Source of the DNA: Candidatus Fimimorpha excrementavium
GTDB taxonomy: Bacteria; Bacillota; Clostridia; Lachnospirales; Lachnospiraceae
Direction: 5' to 3'
Assembly: GCA_018710785.1 (NCBI GenBank)
Contig: DVJD01000124.1
Location: 1 to 56,883 of the forward strand
DNA: 56,883 nt
Shown: positions 45,301 to 54,935 of the stretch, piece after piece
How the letters are laid out: every line of letters begins with the position of its first letter
How positions within the stretch are numbered: the first letter of the stretch is position 1
Notes under the pieces: generated by a model
What the model was told of the DNA's origin: nothing
The model's input: the letters and a program-made list of their open reading frames with translations, nothing else
The model's database searches: none
Program-made: the position numbers and the translations under genes

Positions 45301-46122
45301 CTACAGCATTGGAATCAGCTCCGTCAAGAGTTGTTTAAAATATGGCGCCGCTTCATCGGCCGCGATCTGTACTTCCTCGTGACTCAGCGGATTGCTGCTG
45401 ATCCCGCTGGCCAGATTGGAAATCACAGAAATGCCTCCGATGCGCATTCCCATATGTTTCGCAGCCATGGCTTCCACTGCAGTGCTCATTCCCACAGCGC
45501 TTGCCCCCAGCGCCTTTGCCATGCGTATCTCAGCAGGGGTCTCAAAATTCGGACCGGTAAATTGGATGTACACACCCTTTTTCAGGATAATTCCCAACCG
45601 GCTGGCAGCCTGCTCCATGGTTTTCTGGATATCCGGGTCATATACCTGGCTCATATCCGGAAAGCGCTCTCCCAGACTCTCCACATTCGGCCCCACCAGC
45701 GGAGAAGGGACGAACTGGGTGATATGATCCTGGATCATCATAAAATCTCCCGGTTTCATGCCTTCCTGAATGCCTCCCGCCGCATTGGTGAGAATCAGAT
45801 TTTCCGCTCCCAACACCTTCATCAGACGGATGGGCAGCACCACATCATGGATGTCATATCCTTCATAATAGTGGATCCTTCCCTGCATCACAACTACAGG
45901 CGTCTGCTTCACATAGCCAAACACAAACCGCCCTTTATGCCCGGGTACCGTGGATACCGGAAATCCGTCAATATCCTGATATTCCACCACGTCCTCCACC
46001 GTGATCTCATCTGCATATCCTCCAAGCCCCGATCCCAGAACCAATGCTGTCACAGGCTCAAACGAGGTCTTTTCCCTCAGCGATTCATAGGCGCTTAGCA
46101 GCTTGTCATAATACGGATTCAT
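45301..46122 (-). CDS. Purine nucleoside phosphorylase (trimeric type)
   Basis: A 273-residue enzyme that splits inosine or guanosine with phosphate. Motifs: LVLGSGLGGYADEI (about 29), MQGRIHYYEG (about 80), LTNAAGGIQ (about 113), the FTGPNFETPAEIRM signature (about 190) and GMSTAVEA. This is the low-molecular-mass, trimeric class. The ATG at 46122 has GGAGGGATCGGT upstream. Upstream proA ends 31 bases away; downstream is the deaminase. Confidence 0.94.
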   Translation of the reverse strand: MNPYYDKLLSAYESLREKTSFEPVTALVLGSGLGGYADEITVEDVVEYQDIDGFPVSTVPGHKGRFVFGYVKQTPVVVMQGRIHYYEGYDIHDVVLPIRLMKVLGAENLILTNAAGGIQEGMKPGDFMMIQDHITQFVPSPLVGPNVESLGERFPDMSQVYDPDIQKTMEQAASRLGIILKKGVYIQFTGPNFETPAEIRMAKALGASAVGMSTAVEAMAAKHMGMRIGGISVISNLASGISSNPLSHEEVQIAADEAAPYFKQLLTELIPML

Positions 46123-46153
46123 ACCGATCCCTCCTTCATACATGATTTTTGCT

Positions 46154-47398
46154 TTATGGCCGCACCTGGCCATTTCCGTAAATGATATATTTTGTGGAAG
46201 TGAGCTCCTTTAATCCCATGGGGCCCCTTGCATGGAGTTTTTGGGTGCTGATGCCGATTTCTGCCCCGAATCCGAACTCAAAGCCGTCCGTAAACCGGGT
46301 GGAGGCATTGACATAAACAGCTGCCGCATCAATCTCATTCAGGAATTTCTGCGCATGATCATAGGACTTTGTAATGATCGCCTCCGAATGTCCCGTATTA
46401 TACCGGTTGATATGGGCGATGGCTTCCTCGATGGAGTCCACGGTTTTTACCGACATCTTATAATCCAGATATTCTTTTCCCCAGTCTTCTTCCGTGGCAG
46501 GCAGTATGGACGGCTCTGCCTCCCTGGCGGCCTCATCGCCGTACATTACCACCGGCTTTTCCTTTAACCGCTCACAAAGCCGGTTTAAGAACGCCTCCTC
46601 CACCGCCCGATGTACCACAAGGGATTCACAGGCATTGCACACACCGGTTCTCTGGGTCTTGGCGTTGAACACGATGGAGACCGCCATGTCCAAATCCGCG
46701 GTTTCGTCCACAAATATATGACAGTTTCCCGTCCCCGTCTCAATCACCGGAACCGTGCTGTTTTCCACCACAGTCCGGATCAGTCCGGCGCCTCCCCTTG
46801 GAATCAGCACATCGATATATCCGTTCAGCCGCATCATCTGTCTGGCTGTCTCCCGGTCGGTATCTGTCACCAGCTGAATGCTGTCCTCTTCGGTTCCCAC
46901 AAAACGAAGAGCTTCCTTGATCACCGCCACAATGGCCGTGTTGGAATGGATGGCATCGCTTCCTCCTCTCAGAATCACCGCGTTTCCCGACTTAAAGCAG
47001 AGGGCGAAGGCATCCGCTGTGACATTGGGGCGGGATTCATAAATCATGCCGATGACTCCGATGGGAACCCGTTTCTGACCGATGATCAGCCCGTTTGGCC
47101 GTGTTTTCATGGAAATGACTTCCCCCACCGGATCCTCCAAAGCCGCCACCTGGCGGATTCCCTCTGCCATGGCTTTCAGCCTGTCCCCAGACAGCCTCAG
47201 CCTGTCAATCATGGAAGGGCTCATGCCATCCTTCTCGGCATGTTCGATATCGGCCCGATTGGCTTCCAAAATCTCATCGGCCCTATCACAGAGAAAAACT
47301 GCCACCGCCTCCAGTGCTCTGTTTTTTTCCGTGCTGCCCATCACATTCAGACTGGCTGCCGCCTTTTTTGCACGCTGTCCCATTGTAATCAGATCCAT
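46154..47398 (-). CDS. proA: Gamma-glutamyl phosphate reductase
   Basis: A 414-residue NADPH enzyme, second step of proline synthesis. The catalytic Cys is in [13 protein letters not shown] (about 253); [18 protein letters not shown] and IPRGGAGLI are family motifs. GAGGAGG lies before the ATG and falls in the coding part of the upstream cyclo-ligase gene, so the two genes overlap by 113 bases in different frames. proB lies three genes upstream. Confidence 0.97.
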   Translation of the reverse strand: MDLITMGQRAKKAAASLNVMGSTEKNRALEAVAVFLCDRADEILEANRADIEHAEKDGMSPSMIDRLRLSGDRLKAMAEGIRQVAALEDPVGEVISMKTRPNGLIIGQKRVPIGVIGMIYESRPNVTADAFALCFKSGNAVILRGGSDAIHSNTAIVAVIKEALRFVGTEEDSIQLVTDTDRETARQMMRLNGYIDVLIPRGGAGLIRTVVENSTVPVIETGTGNCHIFVDETADLDMAVSIVFNAKTQRTGVCNACESLVVHRAVEEAFLNRLCERLKEKPVVMYGDEAAREAEPSILPATEEDWGKEYLDYKMSVKTVDSIEEAIAHINRYNTGHSEAIITKSYDHAQKFLNEIDAAAVYVNASTRFTDGFEFGFGAEIGISTQKLHARGPMGLKELTSTKYIIYGNGQVRP

Positions 47399-47963
47399 AG
47401 ATGATTCCCTCCTCTGTTATAATTCTATCCGGCCGGATATCCTGCTTTTCCGACGGAAGCTGTTCCCATATCTGTTCTGTGTACGCCAGCGCCGCCGTCG
47501 GGATCGTTCCTCCCCATGTCTTAAGATATCTGTCATAATATCCGCCGCCATATCCGATTCTCCTTCGCTCCCTGTCAAATGCCAGTCCGGGCATCAGCAT
47601 GAAACCTTTGGCGGTCCTCGGCGTTACCGGCTCTGCCGTTTCATTTGGTTCCAATATCCCCATCATCCCCACATGAAAGTCATCCCAGGAAAAGACTTCA
47701 AAAAATGTCATTTCTCTCCCTTGTACCCTTGGGCATGCCACCCGTTTTCCTTCTCTCCAGGCGCTTTCCATGATCCCGGTGGTGTCCGCCTCATCCCGAA
47801 ACGATACATAGGTAAATATCATCTCTGCGTCCCGGTACTCCTGTAAGGACCGGACCTGTGCTGCGATCATGGGATCTTTTCTCTTTCTGTCCGCCAGACT
47901 TCGCCGCTGTTTGGCCTGAATACGGATTTTTTCTTTTTCTTCCTTCAGCGCCGCTGCCTCCAT
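47286..47963 (-). CDS. 5-formyltetrahydrofolate cyclo-ligase with extended C-terminus
   Basis: A 225-residue enzyme that returns 5-formyl-THF to the folate pool. The family motifs PGLAFD and [13 protein letters not shown] (about 135-150) are present. The normal fold should end near residue 190 ([11 protein letters not shown]). The last 36 residues ([14 protein letters not shown] onward) are low in hydrophobics, Gly/Ser/Lys-rich and overlap proA. This suggests that the original stop was lost and translation runs on into proA. AGAGGTGAAACG precedes the ATG. Confidence 0.92.
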   Translation of the reverse strand: MEAAALKEEKEKIRIQAKQRRSLADRKRKDPMIAAQVRSLQEYRDAEMIFTYVSFRDEADTTGIMESAWREGKRVACPRVQGREMTFFEVFSWDDFHVGMMGILEPNETAEPVTPRTAKGFMLMPGLAFDRERRRIGYGGGYYDRYLKTWGGTIPTAALAYTEQIWEQLPSEKQDIRPDRIITEEGIIYGSDYNGTACKKGGSQSECDGQHGKKQSTGGGGSFSL

Positions 47964-48017
47964 CGTTTCACCTCTGCATGAAATTTTGCCTGCCGCCGCA
48001 GCAGCCGGGCGTAACGG

Positions 48018-48236
48018 TTACTTCATCTTCTCATCATGACGCTTTTTTACATCAATGATGCTTCCATCCGGATTCTGAATCTTGATCCGGTTGAGGGATT
48101 CCCTCAGATTATCCTTCATCGCTTCGATATATTCTCTTCGAAGCACCGCCTGTTCCATGGCTTCCTCCGGCGTCAAACCTTCCGTTTTTTTCTTTCTCGC
48201 CAGCTCATTGATTCGCTCTATTTTAATATGATCCAT
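48018..48236 (-). CDS. DUF896 (YnzC-like) protein
   Basis: A 72-residue soluble helical protein, starting MDHIKIERINELARKKKTEG and with the LTPEEAMEQAVLRREYIEA helix, typical of the DUF896 family. Bacillus YnzC belongs here; a firm function is not known. It lies between the patatin and cyclo-ligase genes on the same strand, in close spacing. Confidence 0.9.
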   Translation of the reverse strand: MDHIKIERINELARKKKTEGLTPEEAMEQAVLRREYIEAMKDNLRESLNRIKIQNPDGSIIDVKKRHDEKMK

Positions 48237-48272
48237 TCTCTCCTCCGCTCCATTGAATCGCCTATGACAGTC

Positions 48273-49190
48273 TCACTCGCTCTCCAGGAATTCTCTCAGC
48301 GCACCGATTCGTTCCTTTGCCAGCTCATATCCCTGCTGATAGAACGCGTTTAGTTTTTGTTCATTCTCCTCTGTCCGTCCCACCAGTACTTCACTGGGAC
48401 GGAATACAAAGGCCCGGCCCTCCTGTTCCAGCCGCTCAATCAAGTCCATGGTTTTGTTATACACACGGTGACGGCTCTGCAGACATTTCAGCACTTCCGG
48501 ATATTCTTTATACAGAATCTTTCCCAGTCTCTCGCTGACTCTGGACAGTTTTTTCCGGTATCCGGCCTGGCGTGTCAATACAATAACCGGCTTTTTGTAC
48601 CCTTCTGTCAAAACCCGTCGCACAGGAATGGGATCCGAGATTCCTCCATCCAGATAGGGAATATCATCCACTGTGACCATGGGAGATACCAGTGGCAGGC
48701 TGGAAGAAGCCCTTACAATTTTCATTAACCGTTCCCGATCTTTCCTCTCATCCATGTAGACGGCCTTTCCTGTCGTACAATCCGTCGCCACCAGTTCACA
48801 GCGGATGGGAGAAGCAAAATAGGTATCATAATCAAACGGATTAATCCGATTGGGTACCTCGTCAAACAGCAAATCCATATCCACCAGCATCCGTTTCTCC
48901 AGCAGATACCGGTAGCGAATCAGCGGTGCTGGAAAATCCTTGCCAATAATGCAGTCCTTGGTCCGTCCAATCTGATCAGACACAAAATCCACTGCATTGC
49001 ATGCTCCGGCAGATACCCCCACCACATACGGAAATGTGATCCGCTCCTCCATCAGATAATCCAATACGCCCGAAGTAAAAATTCCCCGGTTTCCTCCGCC
49101 CTCTAAAACCAATCCTGCTTTTTTCAATGTATTCCCTCTTTTCCTGATCAAGCGGATGTCTTGATCCGCTTCTCTGCTAACCAAAGCCAT
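48273..49190 (-). CDS. Patatin-like phospholipase
   Basis: A patatin-fold lipid hydrolase. The oxyanion loop is LEGGGNRG (about 29), the catalytic Ser is in GVSAG (about 58) and the Asp in YLDGGISDPIP (about 178). No signal peptide or helix, so it works inside the cell. The ATG at 49190 (GGGAG upstream) is listed, but a TTG at 49127 with AGAGGG 6 bases upstream fits the family N-terminus (KKAGLVLEGGG) better; the protein would then be 284 residues. It separates proB from proA with two other genes. Confidence 0.88.
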   Translation of the reverse strand: MALVSREADQDIRLIRKRGNTLKKAGLVLEGGGNRGIFTSGVLDYLMEERITFPYVVGVSAGACNAVDFVSDQIGRTKDCIIGKDFPAPLIRYRYLLEKRMLVDMDLLFDEVPNRINPFDYDTYFASPIRCELVATDCTTGKAVYMDERKDRERLMKIVRASSSLPLVSPMVTVDDIPYLDGGISDPIPVRRVLTEGYKKPVIVLTRQAGYRKKLSRVSERLGKILYKEYPEVLKCLQSRHRVYNKTMDLIERLEQEGRAFVFRPSEVLVGRTEENEQKLNAFYQQGYELAKERIGALREFLESE

Positions 49191-49223
49191 ATGTATTGGC
49201 TCCCGCTGCCATGGCTTGAATTT

Positions 49224-50075
49224 TTAATGTTCAATATAATCCATCAGTCGAAACGTCTCTTTCTTTTGGGACAAAAACAGCGTTCCCACCTCTTTTCCCT
49301 CCATAATGGAGAGAATATTCTCCACCTGCTCCCCGTTTCCAATGACAAGATCCGCACCAGAATCCGTTGCAATTCTGGCAGCATCCACTTTTGCTGCCAT
49401 ACCGCCGGTTCCCACACTGCTTCCGGAAGTCTCTTTTCCCATTTTCAGATATTCATCCGTGATTTCTCTGACCAGAGGAATAAAATGGGCCTCTGGATTT
49501 CTGGACGGATCATCGGTATACATCCCGTCAATATCTGACAGAAGGATTAAAAGATCCGCGCCCACCAGGGCTGCCACGATGGCGGACAGATGATCATTGT
49601 CGCCAAACGTTCCCACCTTTTCAATCTCATCCGTTGCCACCGTATCGTTCTCATTCACCACCGGAATCACGCCCATTTTCAATAACTCTTCAAATGTGTT
49701 TTGGGCATTCTTACGGCTTTTATCATTCAACACCGTATATTTTGTCATCAAAACCTGTGCCGTCATCTGATTATACTCTGCAAACAGCCTCTGATACGTC
49801 ATCATCAGCCTGGCCTGCCCGATGGCCGCCAGTGCCTGTTTCTGGGAGGTCGTCGCCGGTTTCTGGGAAAGTCCCATGGCATTTGCTCCAACGGCTATGG
49901 CGCCGGAAGACACCAAAATCACATCCTTTTCCTCTCCCCGTAGATCGCAAAGCACCCGAATCAGTGCCTCCACCTTGTGCAGGTTCAGCATCCCCGTCTT
50001 CTTATGAACCAGAGACGAAGATCCAATCTTAATCACAATTCTTCTCTTGTCCTTTAATCGTTCCCTAACATTCAT
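49224..50075 (-). CDS. proB: Glutamate 5-kinase (without PUA domain)
   Basis: A 283-residue kinase, first step of proline synthesis. Motifs: RIVIKIGSSSLV, VSSGAIAVG, NENDTVATDEI and SDIDGMYTDDP. The protein ends after the kinase domain; the PUA domain of E. coli ProB is absent. The ATG at 50075 has GGAGAAAAGG upstream. It lies 34 bases before the patatin gene. Confidence 0.95.
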   Translation of the reverse strand: MNVRERLKDKRRIVIKIGSSSLVHKKTGMLNLHKVEALIRVLCDLRGEEKDVILVSSGAIAVGANAMGLSQKPATTSQKQALAAIGQARLMMTYQRLFAEYNQMTAQVLMTKYTVLNDKSRKNAQNTFEELLKMGVIPVVNENDTVATDEIEKVGTFGDNDHLSAIVAALVGADLLILLSDIDGMYTDDPSRNPEAHFIPLVREITDEYLKMGKETSGSSVGTGGMAAKVDAARIATDSGADLVIGNGEQVENILSIMEGKEVGTLFLSQKKETFRLMDYIEH

Positions 50076-50206
50076 CCTTTTCTCCATTCCGCCGCACGTA
50101 CGTCTCTCTTTTCGGAAACCATCTGCCGCACAGCCGAAACATTTTGCACCGTGATTTTTGGAGCAATTAATTTTTATCATACACTATTTTTGCCCAATTT
50201 GGAACC

Positions 50207-51835
50207 CTATCTGCACTCCATTTTTGTCACTGGAGCCTGCGGAGCAAATCTCCCAGCAATCTTTTCTGCTGTCCGCATTCCATCCATCGCCGCTGATGTG
50301 ATTCCTCCGGCGTAACCAGCTCCTTCCCCGCATGGATAAAGCCCCTTGCAATTGGATTCTCCATTGCTGTCCCTCAGAATCCGTACCGGCGAAGAAGTCC
50401 GGCTTTCCACTCCGGAAAGGACCGCGTCCCATCTGGCAAATCCCTTAATTTTATGTTCAAAACTCTCAATGCCTTCCACGAGCGCCGCTGCCAGTTCTTC
50501 CGGAAGTACCTGCCGCAGGTTCCCAAAGCCATAAGCGCCCTTGATATCCGGCTTCACTTCTCCAAAGACCTGGCTGTTTCTATTTTCTTTAAAATCTCCA
50601 TAGAGCTGTACGGGAACCTTTCCCTGACACAGCGCAAATGCCTTTTCTTCCAATCTTCTCTGAAACTCCACCCCTGCCAGCGGTCCCTCTTCTCCAAAGT
50701 CTTCCGGCGTAACCGTGACGATCAGCGCCGCGTTTGCATTTCTTCCGTCCCGTCCGTGATTGCTCATTCCGTTGACTGCCAGACGTCCCTTTTCGGAGGA
50801 CGCATTCACCACGTATCCGCCGGGACACATACAGAAGGAATAGACACCTCTATTGTTGGAAGCCTGAGCCGTCACTTTATAACTGGCCGCTCCCAGTTCC
50901 TTTGCCGCTTCCTCATTCTGGAAAATGCCATACTGGGATTCGGTAATCATGGACTGCGGATGTTCCATCCGAAGTCCCACGGCGAAGGCCTTGCTGCTCA
51001 TGCCAATTCCGCTTTGATGCAGCATGGAAAAGGTATCACGGGCACTGTGTCCGATGGCCAGCACCACTGCCTTCGTCTCGATGACCTCTTCTCCATTGAT
51101 CCTCACTCCTGTGACAGCTCCGTCTTCCATACAAAGATCCGTCACGCAGCTTTGAAACCGGACCTCTCCGCCCCAGGTCAGGATCTGATTCCTCATGTTT
51201 TTCACCACATTTCGCAGAATGTCCGTTCCTATATGGGGCTTATTCTTATAAAGAATGTCCTCCGGCGCACCGGCGCTGACAAATATGTTCAGGACCTCCC
51301 GATTTCTGCCCTCCGAATCCTTCACAAGGGTATTCAGCTTTCCATCCGAAAATGTACCGGCACCTCCCTCTCCGAATTGGACATTGGACGTCTCATTCAG
51401 TTCACCGGTCTTCCAAAAGGACTCCACATCGCGGACCCGTGTATCCACATCGGCTCCCCTTTCCAGTATCAAGGGGCGATAACCATGCTTGGCAAGCAGG
51501 TAGCCGCAAAACAGCCCTGCCGGTCCGCTGCCTATGATCACAATCCGGCCCTCTCCGGTTTCCGTTCCCGGTTCCACAAACCGATATTCCTCCTTCTTCT
51601 CCAGAGATGCCTGACGGCACCGGCTTTTTTCCAGTATCCGTTTTTCGCCCGGAATCTCCACATCCACCGTGTAAACATAATACAAAACGGGCTTTTTTCT
51701 GGCATCCACCGATTGTTTGCGGATTTCAAACGCAGTAAAGGCATCCGGCTTTACTTTCAGCATTTTTGCCGCCCTTTGCTTCAACTCTTTTTTGTTATGA
51801 CCGACTTCCATTTTTATATTGCTGATCCGTATCAT
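50207..51835 (-). CDS. FAD-dependent oxidoreductase (COG2509 type)
   Basis: A 542-residue flavoprotein. The FAD loop is IVIIGSGPAGLFCGYLLA (about 97-114), and FGEGGAGTFSDGKLNT (about 155) and GEGAGYAGGI (about 510) are family motifs. The first 90 residues form a small separate domain. Members are of unknown role. It starts 3 bases after the next flavoprotein gene ends, so the two are surely made together. Confidence 0.9.
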   Translation of the reverse strand: MIRISNIKMEVGHNKKELKQRAAKMLKVKPDAFTAFEIRKQSVDARKKPVLYYVYTVDVEIPGEKRILEKSRCRQASLEKKEEYRFVEPGTETGEGRIVIIGSGPAGLFCGYLLAKHGYRPLILERGADVDTRVRDVESFWKTGELNETSNVQFGEGGAGTFSDGKLNTLVKDSEGRNREVLNIFVSAGAPEDILYKNKPHIGTDILRNVVKNMRNQILTWGGEVRFQSCVTDLCMEDGAVTGVRINGEEVIETKAVVLAIGHSARDTFSMLHQSGIGMSSKAFAVGLRMEHPQSMITESQYGIFQNEEAAKELGAASYKVTAQASNNRGVYSFCMCPGGYVVNASSEKGRLAVNGMSNHGRDGRNANAALIVTVTPEDFGEEGPLAGVEFQRRLEEKAFALCQGKVPVQLYGDFKENRNSQVFGEVKPDIKGAYGFGNLRQVLPEELAAALVEGIESFEHKIKGFARWDAVLSGVESRTSSPVRILRDSNGESNCKGLYPCGEGAGYAGGITSAAMDGMRTAEKIAGRFAPQAPVTKMECR

Positions 51836-51838
51836 CGC

Positions 51839-53065
51839 TTAATCCTTTCCTCCTGCGTGTTTTCCGGCGATATACCCGGTGGCCCAGGCGAAATGCAGAT
51901 TATATCCCCCGCAGATGCCGTCCACATCCATCAATTCCCCCGCAAAATAAACCCCGCGCATCTTTTTCGACTCCATGGTTGTTCCATCGATTTCCCTGGT
52001 ATCCACACCTCCCATGCATACCTGGGCCTGCTCATACGCGTTGGTCCCATGGATGGGAAGGGTAAAATCGTCCATCATCTCACAGAGATGATTCTTCTGT
52101 GCTTTGGAAAGGCAGCCCCAGTTTCTTTTTCCATCCAGCTGCGCTTCCCTGATAAGTACAGATGCCAGTTTTTTATTCAGAAGCCCCACCATCATTTCCT
52201 CCAGTGATTTATACGGGCAATTCTCAAACCGGCGGTCCAGATAACGATACAGCTCTTTTCTTGTCATATCCGGGAAAAAATCCAGCCGGGCCAGAACGGG
52301 TGTTTTTTCTTCCAGCGCGGCGGAGACAAAACGGCTGACCTGAAATACCGGAATACCGGAAATCCCATAATCGGTCAGCTGAATTTCCCCTCTGTCCTTT
52401 GCAATGCACACACCGTCTGCCCAAATACTCACTGTTCCGTCGACCCGCACACCGGCCCACTGTTTCAGGAAGTTTCCCTTCGCCCGCAGCTGCACAAGCG
52501 CAGGGAGCGGTTTATAAATATGGTGTCCCATATCCCTCGCCATCTCATAGCCGCTTCCATCATTGCCCGTATGATTGCCCGCCTTGGAGCCGCAGGCCAA
52601 AACCACGCGGTCCGCTTCGTATTCCTTTCCCTCTGCTTCCACGCAGAGAACCTCATCCCGTCTGACGACACGTTTTACATGCACTCCCGTCTCCACATCC
52701 ACATTCCAATATTCCAATTCCATCCGAAGCACATCCAATACAGACGCCGCCTGTCCGGAAGCAGGATAAATATAGCCGTTCCTGTCCACCGGGCGGATAC
52801 CCAGCTTTTCAAAGAAATCCATGATTTTTTCAGGGGGAAATTTCCATAATACCTGCTCCACAAAACCTGGATTTTCACTGCGGTAGTATTCCGATCCCAT
52901 ATTTTTGTTTGTCATATTGCACTTCCCGTTTCCGGTCACCAAAATCTTTTTTCCCACCCGGTCATTGTGTTCCAGAAGCGTCACATGGCTTCCCTCCCTC
53001 GCCGCCGCAATGGCCGCCACCAATCCGGAGGCACCTCCTCCGACTACAATCACATTCCTATGCAT
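51839..53065 (-). CDS. HI0933-like flavoprotein
   Basis: A 408-residue NAD(P)/FAD-dependent oxidoreductase of the HI0933 (BaiN-like) family. The FAD motif is IVVGGGASGLVAAIAAA at the N-terminus, then GKKILVTGNGKCNMTN and VDGICGGYNLHFAWATGYIAG at the C-terminus. The ATG at 53065 has GAGAGGAG before it. Some relatives have been linked to bile acid or other reductive steps; substrate not known here. Confidence 0.92.
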   Translation of the reverse strand: MHRNVIVVGGGASGLVAAIAAAREGSHVTLLEHNDRVGKKILVTGNGKCNMTNKNMGSEYYRSENPGFVEQVLWKFPPEKIMDFFEKLGIRPVDRNGYIYPASGQAASVLDVLRMELEYWNVDVETGVHVKRVVRRDEVLCVEAEGKEYEADRVVLACGSKAGNHTGNDGSGYEMARDMGHHIYKPLPALVQLRAKGNFLKQWAGVRVDGTVSIWADGVCIAKDRGEIQLTDYGISGIPVFQVSRFVSAALEEKTPVLARLDFFPDMTRKELYRYLDRRFENCPYKSLEEMMVGLLNKKLASVLIREAQLDGKRNWGCLSKAQKNHLCEMMDDFTLPIHGTNAYEQAQVCMGGVDTREIDGTTMESKKMRGVYFAGELMDVDGICGGYNLHFAWATGYIAGKHAGGKD

Positions 53066-53105
53066 CGTTCTCCTCTCTTCCTCTCTCAATTTCAATACCA
53101 AAGGA

Positions 53106-53157
53106 GGGTGCTACAAAATTTGCACAGACACTTTGCAGTGCGAATTTTGCAACACCC
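53106..53157 (-). repeat. 52-nt imperfect palindromic element
   Basis: The arms (53106-53125 and 53138-53157) are 20 bases each, 17 identical when one is reversed and complemented, with a 12-base loop. On the minus-strand RNA two of the three differences become G-U pairs, so the hairpin holds better in that transcript. It lies between the flippase and HI0933 genes. No U tract follows, so it is not a classical terminator. Confidence 0.65.
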
Positions 53158-53176
53158 CATCCTTCTATCCAAACAT

Positions 53177-54844
53177 TTATTTCATTAAATGAAGTTTTAC
53201 TGCGATTTGAATCATCTTTCCTCCCATCGGAAGGTCCGCCATCGTATCGCGATTCAGCCCCTTTGTCAGCACCATCATCACAAAGTAAACAACGACGCCC
53301 ACCAGAATCGCGATCACCACTCCGATCAGATTTCCAATCCCTCCCGGAATGAGAATCGCAATCCCCTTATGGACAAAGAAACATACCACACCCATTACGA
53401 GTGCGCTGATTACAGGCAAAATGTAAATGGAAGAAGCCTGCTGCTGATAATTCAGATATTTTCCAATGGAGAAGGAGTTCATCGTACACATACATACGCC
53501 AAATGCAATGTAGGATATGATGACACCGTATATCCCCATGTTAAACTGCCAAACGAAGAAATACATCAATACCAGGTGTATTCCCAAAGAGATAAGGGAA
53601 TGACGGACGGGCACCTTCATTTTATTGATTCCCTGAAGGATTCCGTTTGTAATGGTGGAGAGAGAAAATACCACCACAGTCAGAGAACCAATGGTCAGAT
53701 AAATAGCCGCATCGCTGGACTCGCCCGGAAATAAAAGGTCAATAATCGGATTCGCCAGAACCGTCAGCCCGACTGCGCAAGGGATGGCGATCAGCATCGT
53801 CACACGGAGCGCCGTATTAACCCTCCGAATCATCATGCTTCTGTTATTCTTAACAAATGCCTCCGTCAGAGACGGAACCAGAGAAGAGGACATGGCCGAT
53901 GCGAAGGCCACCGGTACATTGATCAAAAGCATATATTTTCCCATATACGCTCCCCATGTTGTCTGATACACATCCGTCCTGCCGATGGATGCCATATAGT
54001 GGCTGAACAGGCTGCTGTCCAGAAGATTGATCACATTATAGGCTGTCGTACTGATGATGACCGGCACAGCCGTCGTGACGATCAGTTTTGTTATGGTCTG
54101 CATGGAGTCCACCGTCTTCGTTTTATCCCGGCGCATTTTCCTTTTCAGATACTTTCGGTACGCCTGATACAAAAACAGGAAAAACAAAAGGGCCACAAAA
54201 GCTCCCGCCAGAGTTCCCAGTGTGCCGCCGGCAGCTCCCCATGCTGGAGCATAGATATCCGTTCCCTTGACCAGGTCCACCTTTGCCCCATACCCGAACA
54301 AAAGCCACGCGGCCAGCACACTTACGACGGCGTTTATGACCTGTTCCAGAATCTGGGATACGGCCGTTGGAATCATCGACTTCATTCCCTGGAAAAATCC
54401 GCGGAAAACACCCAAAAGCGCCATGACAAAGATGGCCGGCGACATGACACGCAGTGCGATGGCCGCCGTCGGATTAATGGTGACATGGGTAAAATACCAG
54501 TCAGCCCCAAAAAATGCCAGCAGTGTAAATACCGCACCGGATACCAGTCCAAATAATATGGCGCTGCGCATAATCGCATGGATATTCTTCCACTGCCCCA
54601 AAGAAGCCTTAGCCGAAACCAACTTTGAGATGGCAACCGGAAGGCTGTACGAGGACAACAGCAGCAAAATATTATAAAACTCATACGCATTGGAATAACA
54701 CGTATTTCCCTCATCTCCGATAATATTCGTCATCGGCACCCGGTAAATCATACCAATAAACCGGACCAGGATGGAGGCGACTGCCAATATTCCTCCCTGT
54801 ACCAGGAAGTTATCATTTTCTTTCTTCTGCTCTGTATGATTCAT
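53177..54844 (-). CDS. SpoVB/MVF-type polysaccharide flippase
   Basis: A 555-residue membrane protein with about 14 helices, of the MOP flippase superfamily (SpoVB, MurJ, Wzx). The N-terminal LVQGGILAVASILVRFIGMIYRVPM and the later GYGAKVDLVKGTDIYAP loop are typical of the SpoVB group, which moves lipid-linked wall or spore cortex precursors. It could replace MurJ as lipid II flippase. Ribosome site is weak. Followed by the palindrome. Confidence 0.88.
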   Translation of the reverse strand: MNHTEQKKENDNFLVQGGILAVASILVRFIGMIYRVPMTNIIGDEGNTCYSNAYEFYNILLLLSSYSLPVAISKLVSAKASLGQWKNIHAIMRSAILFGLVSGAVFTLLAFFGADWYFTHVTINPTAAIALRVMSPAIFVMALLGVFRGFFQGMKSMIPTAVSQILEQVINAVVSVLAAWLLFGYGAKVDLVKGTDIYAPAWGAAGGTLGTLAGAFVALLFFLFLYQAYRKYLKRKMRRDKTKTVDSMQTITKLIVTTAVPVIISTTAYNVINLLDSSLFSHYMASIGRTDVYQTTWGAYMGKYMLLINVPVAFASAMSSSLVPSLTEAFVKNNRSMMIRRVNTALRVTMLIAIPCAVGLTVLANPIIDLLFPGESSDAAIYLTIGSLTVVVFSLSTITNGILQGINKMKVPVRHSLISLGIHLVLMYFFVWQFNMGIYGVIISYIAFGVCMCTMNSFSIGKYLNYQQQASSIYILPVISALVMGVVCFFVHKGIAILIPGGIGNLIGVVIAILVGVVVYFVMMVLTKGLNRDTMADLPMGGKMIQIAVKLHLMK

Positions 54845-54935
54845 ATTTTCTCACATTCTCCCGTAACTGGCGATGCAGCATTCAATCGCGCTCTTTTGTA
54901 TCCGAAATACATTCGGTATCCGAAACTGCTTTTCC

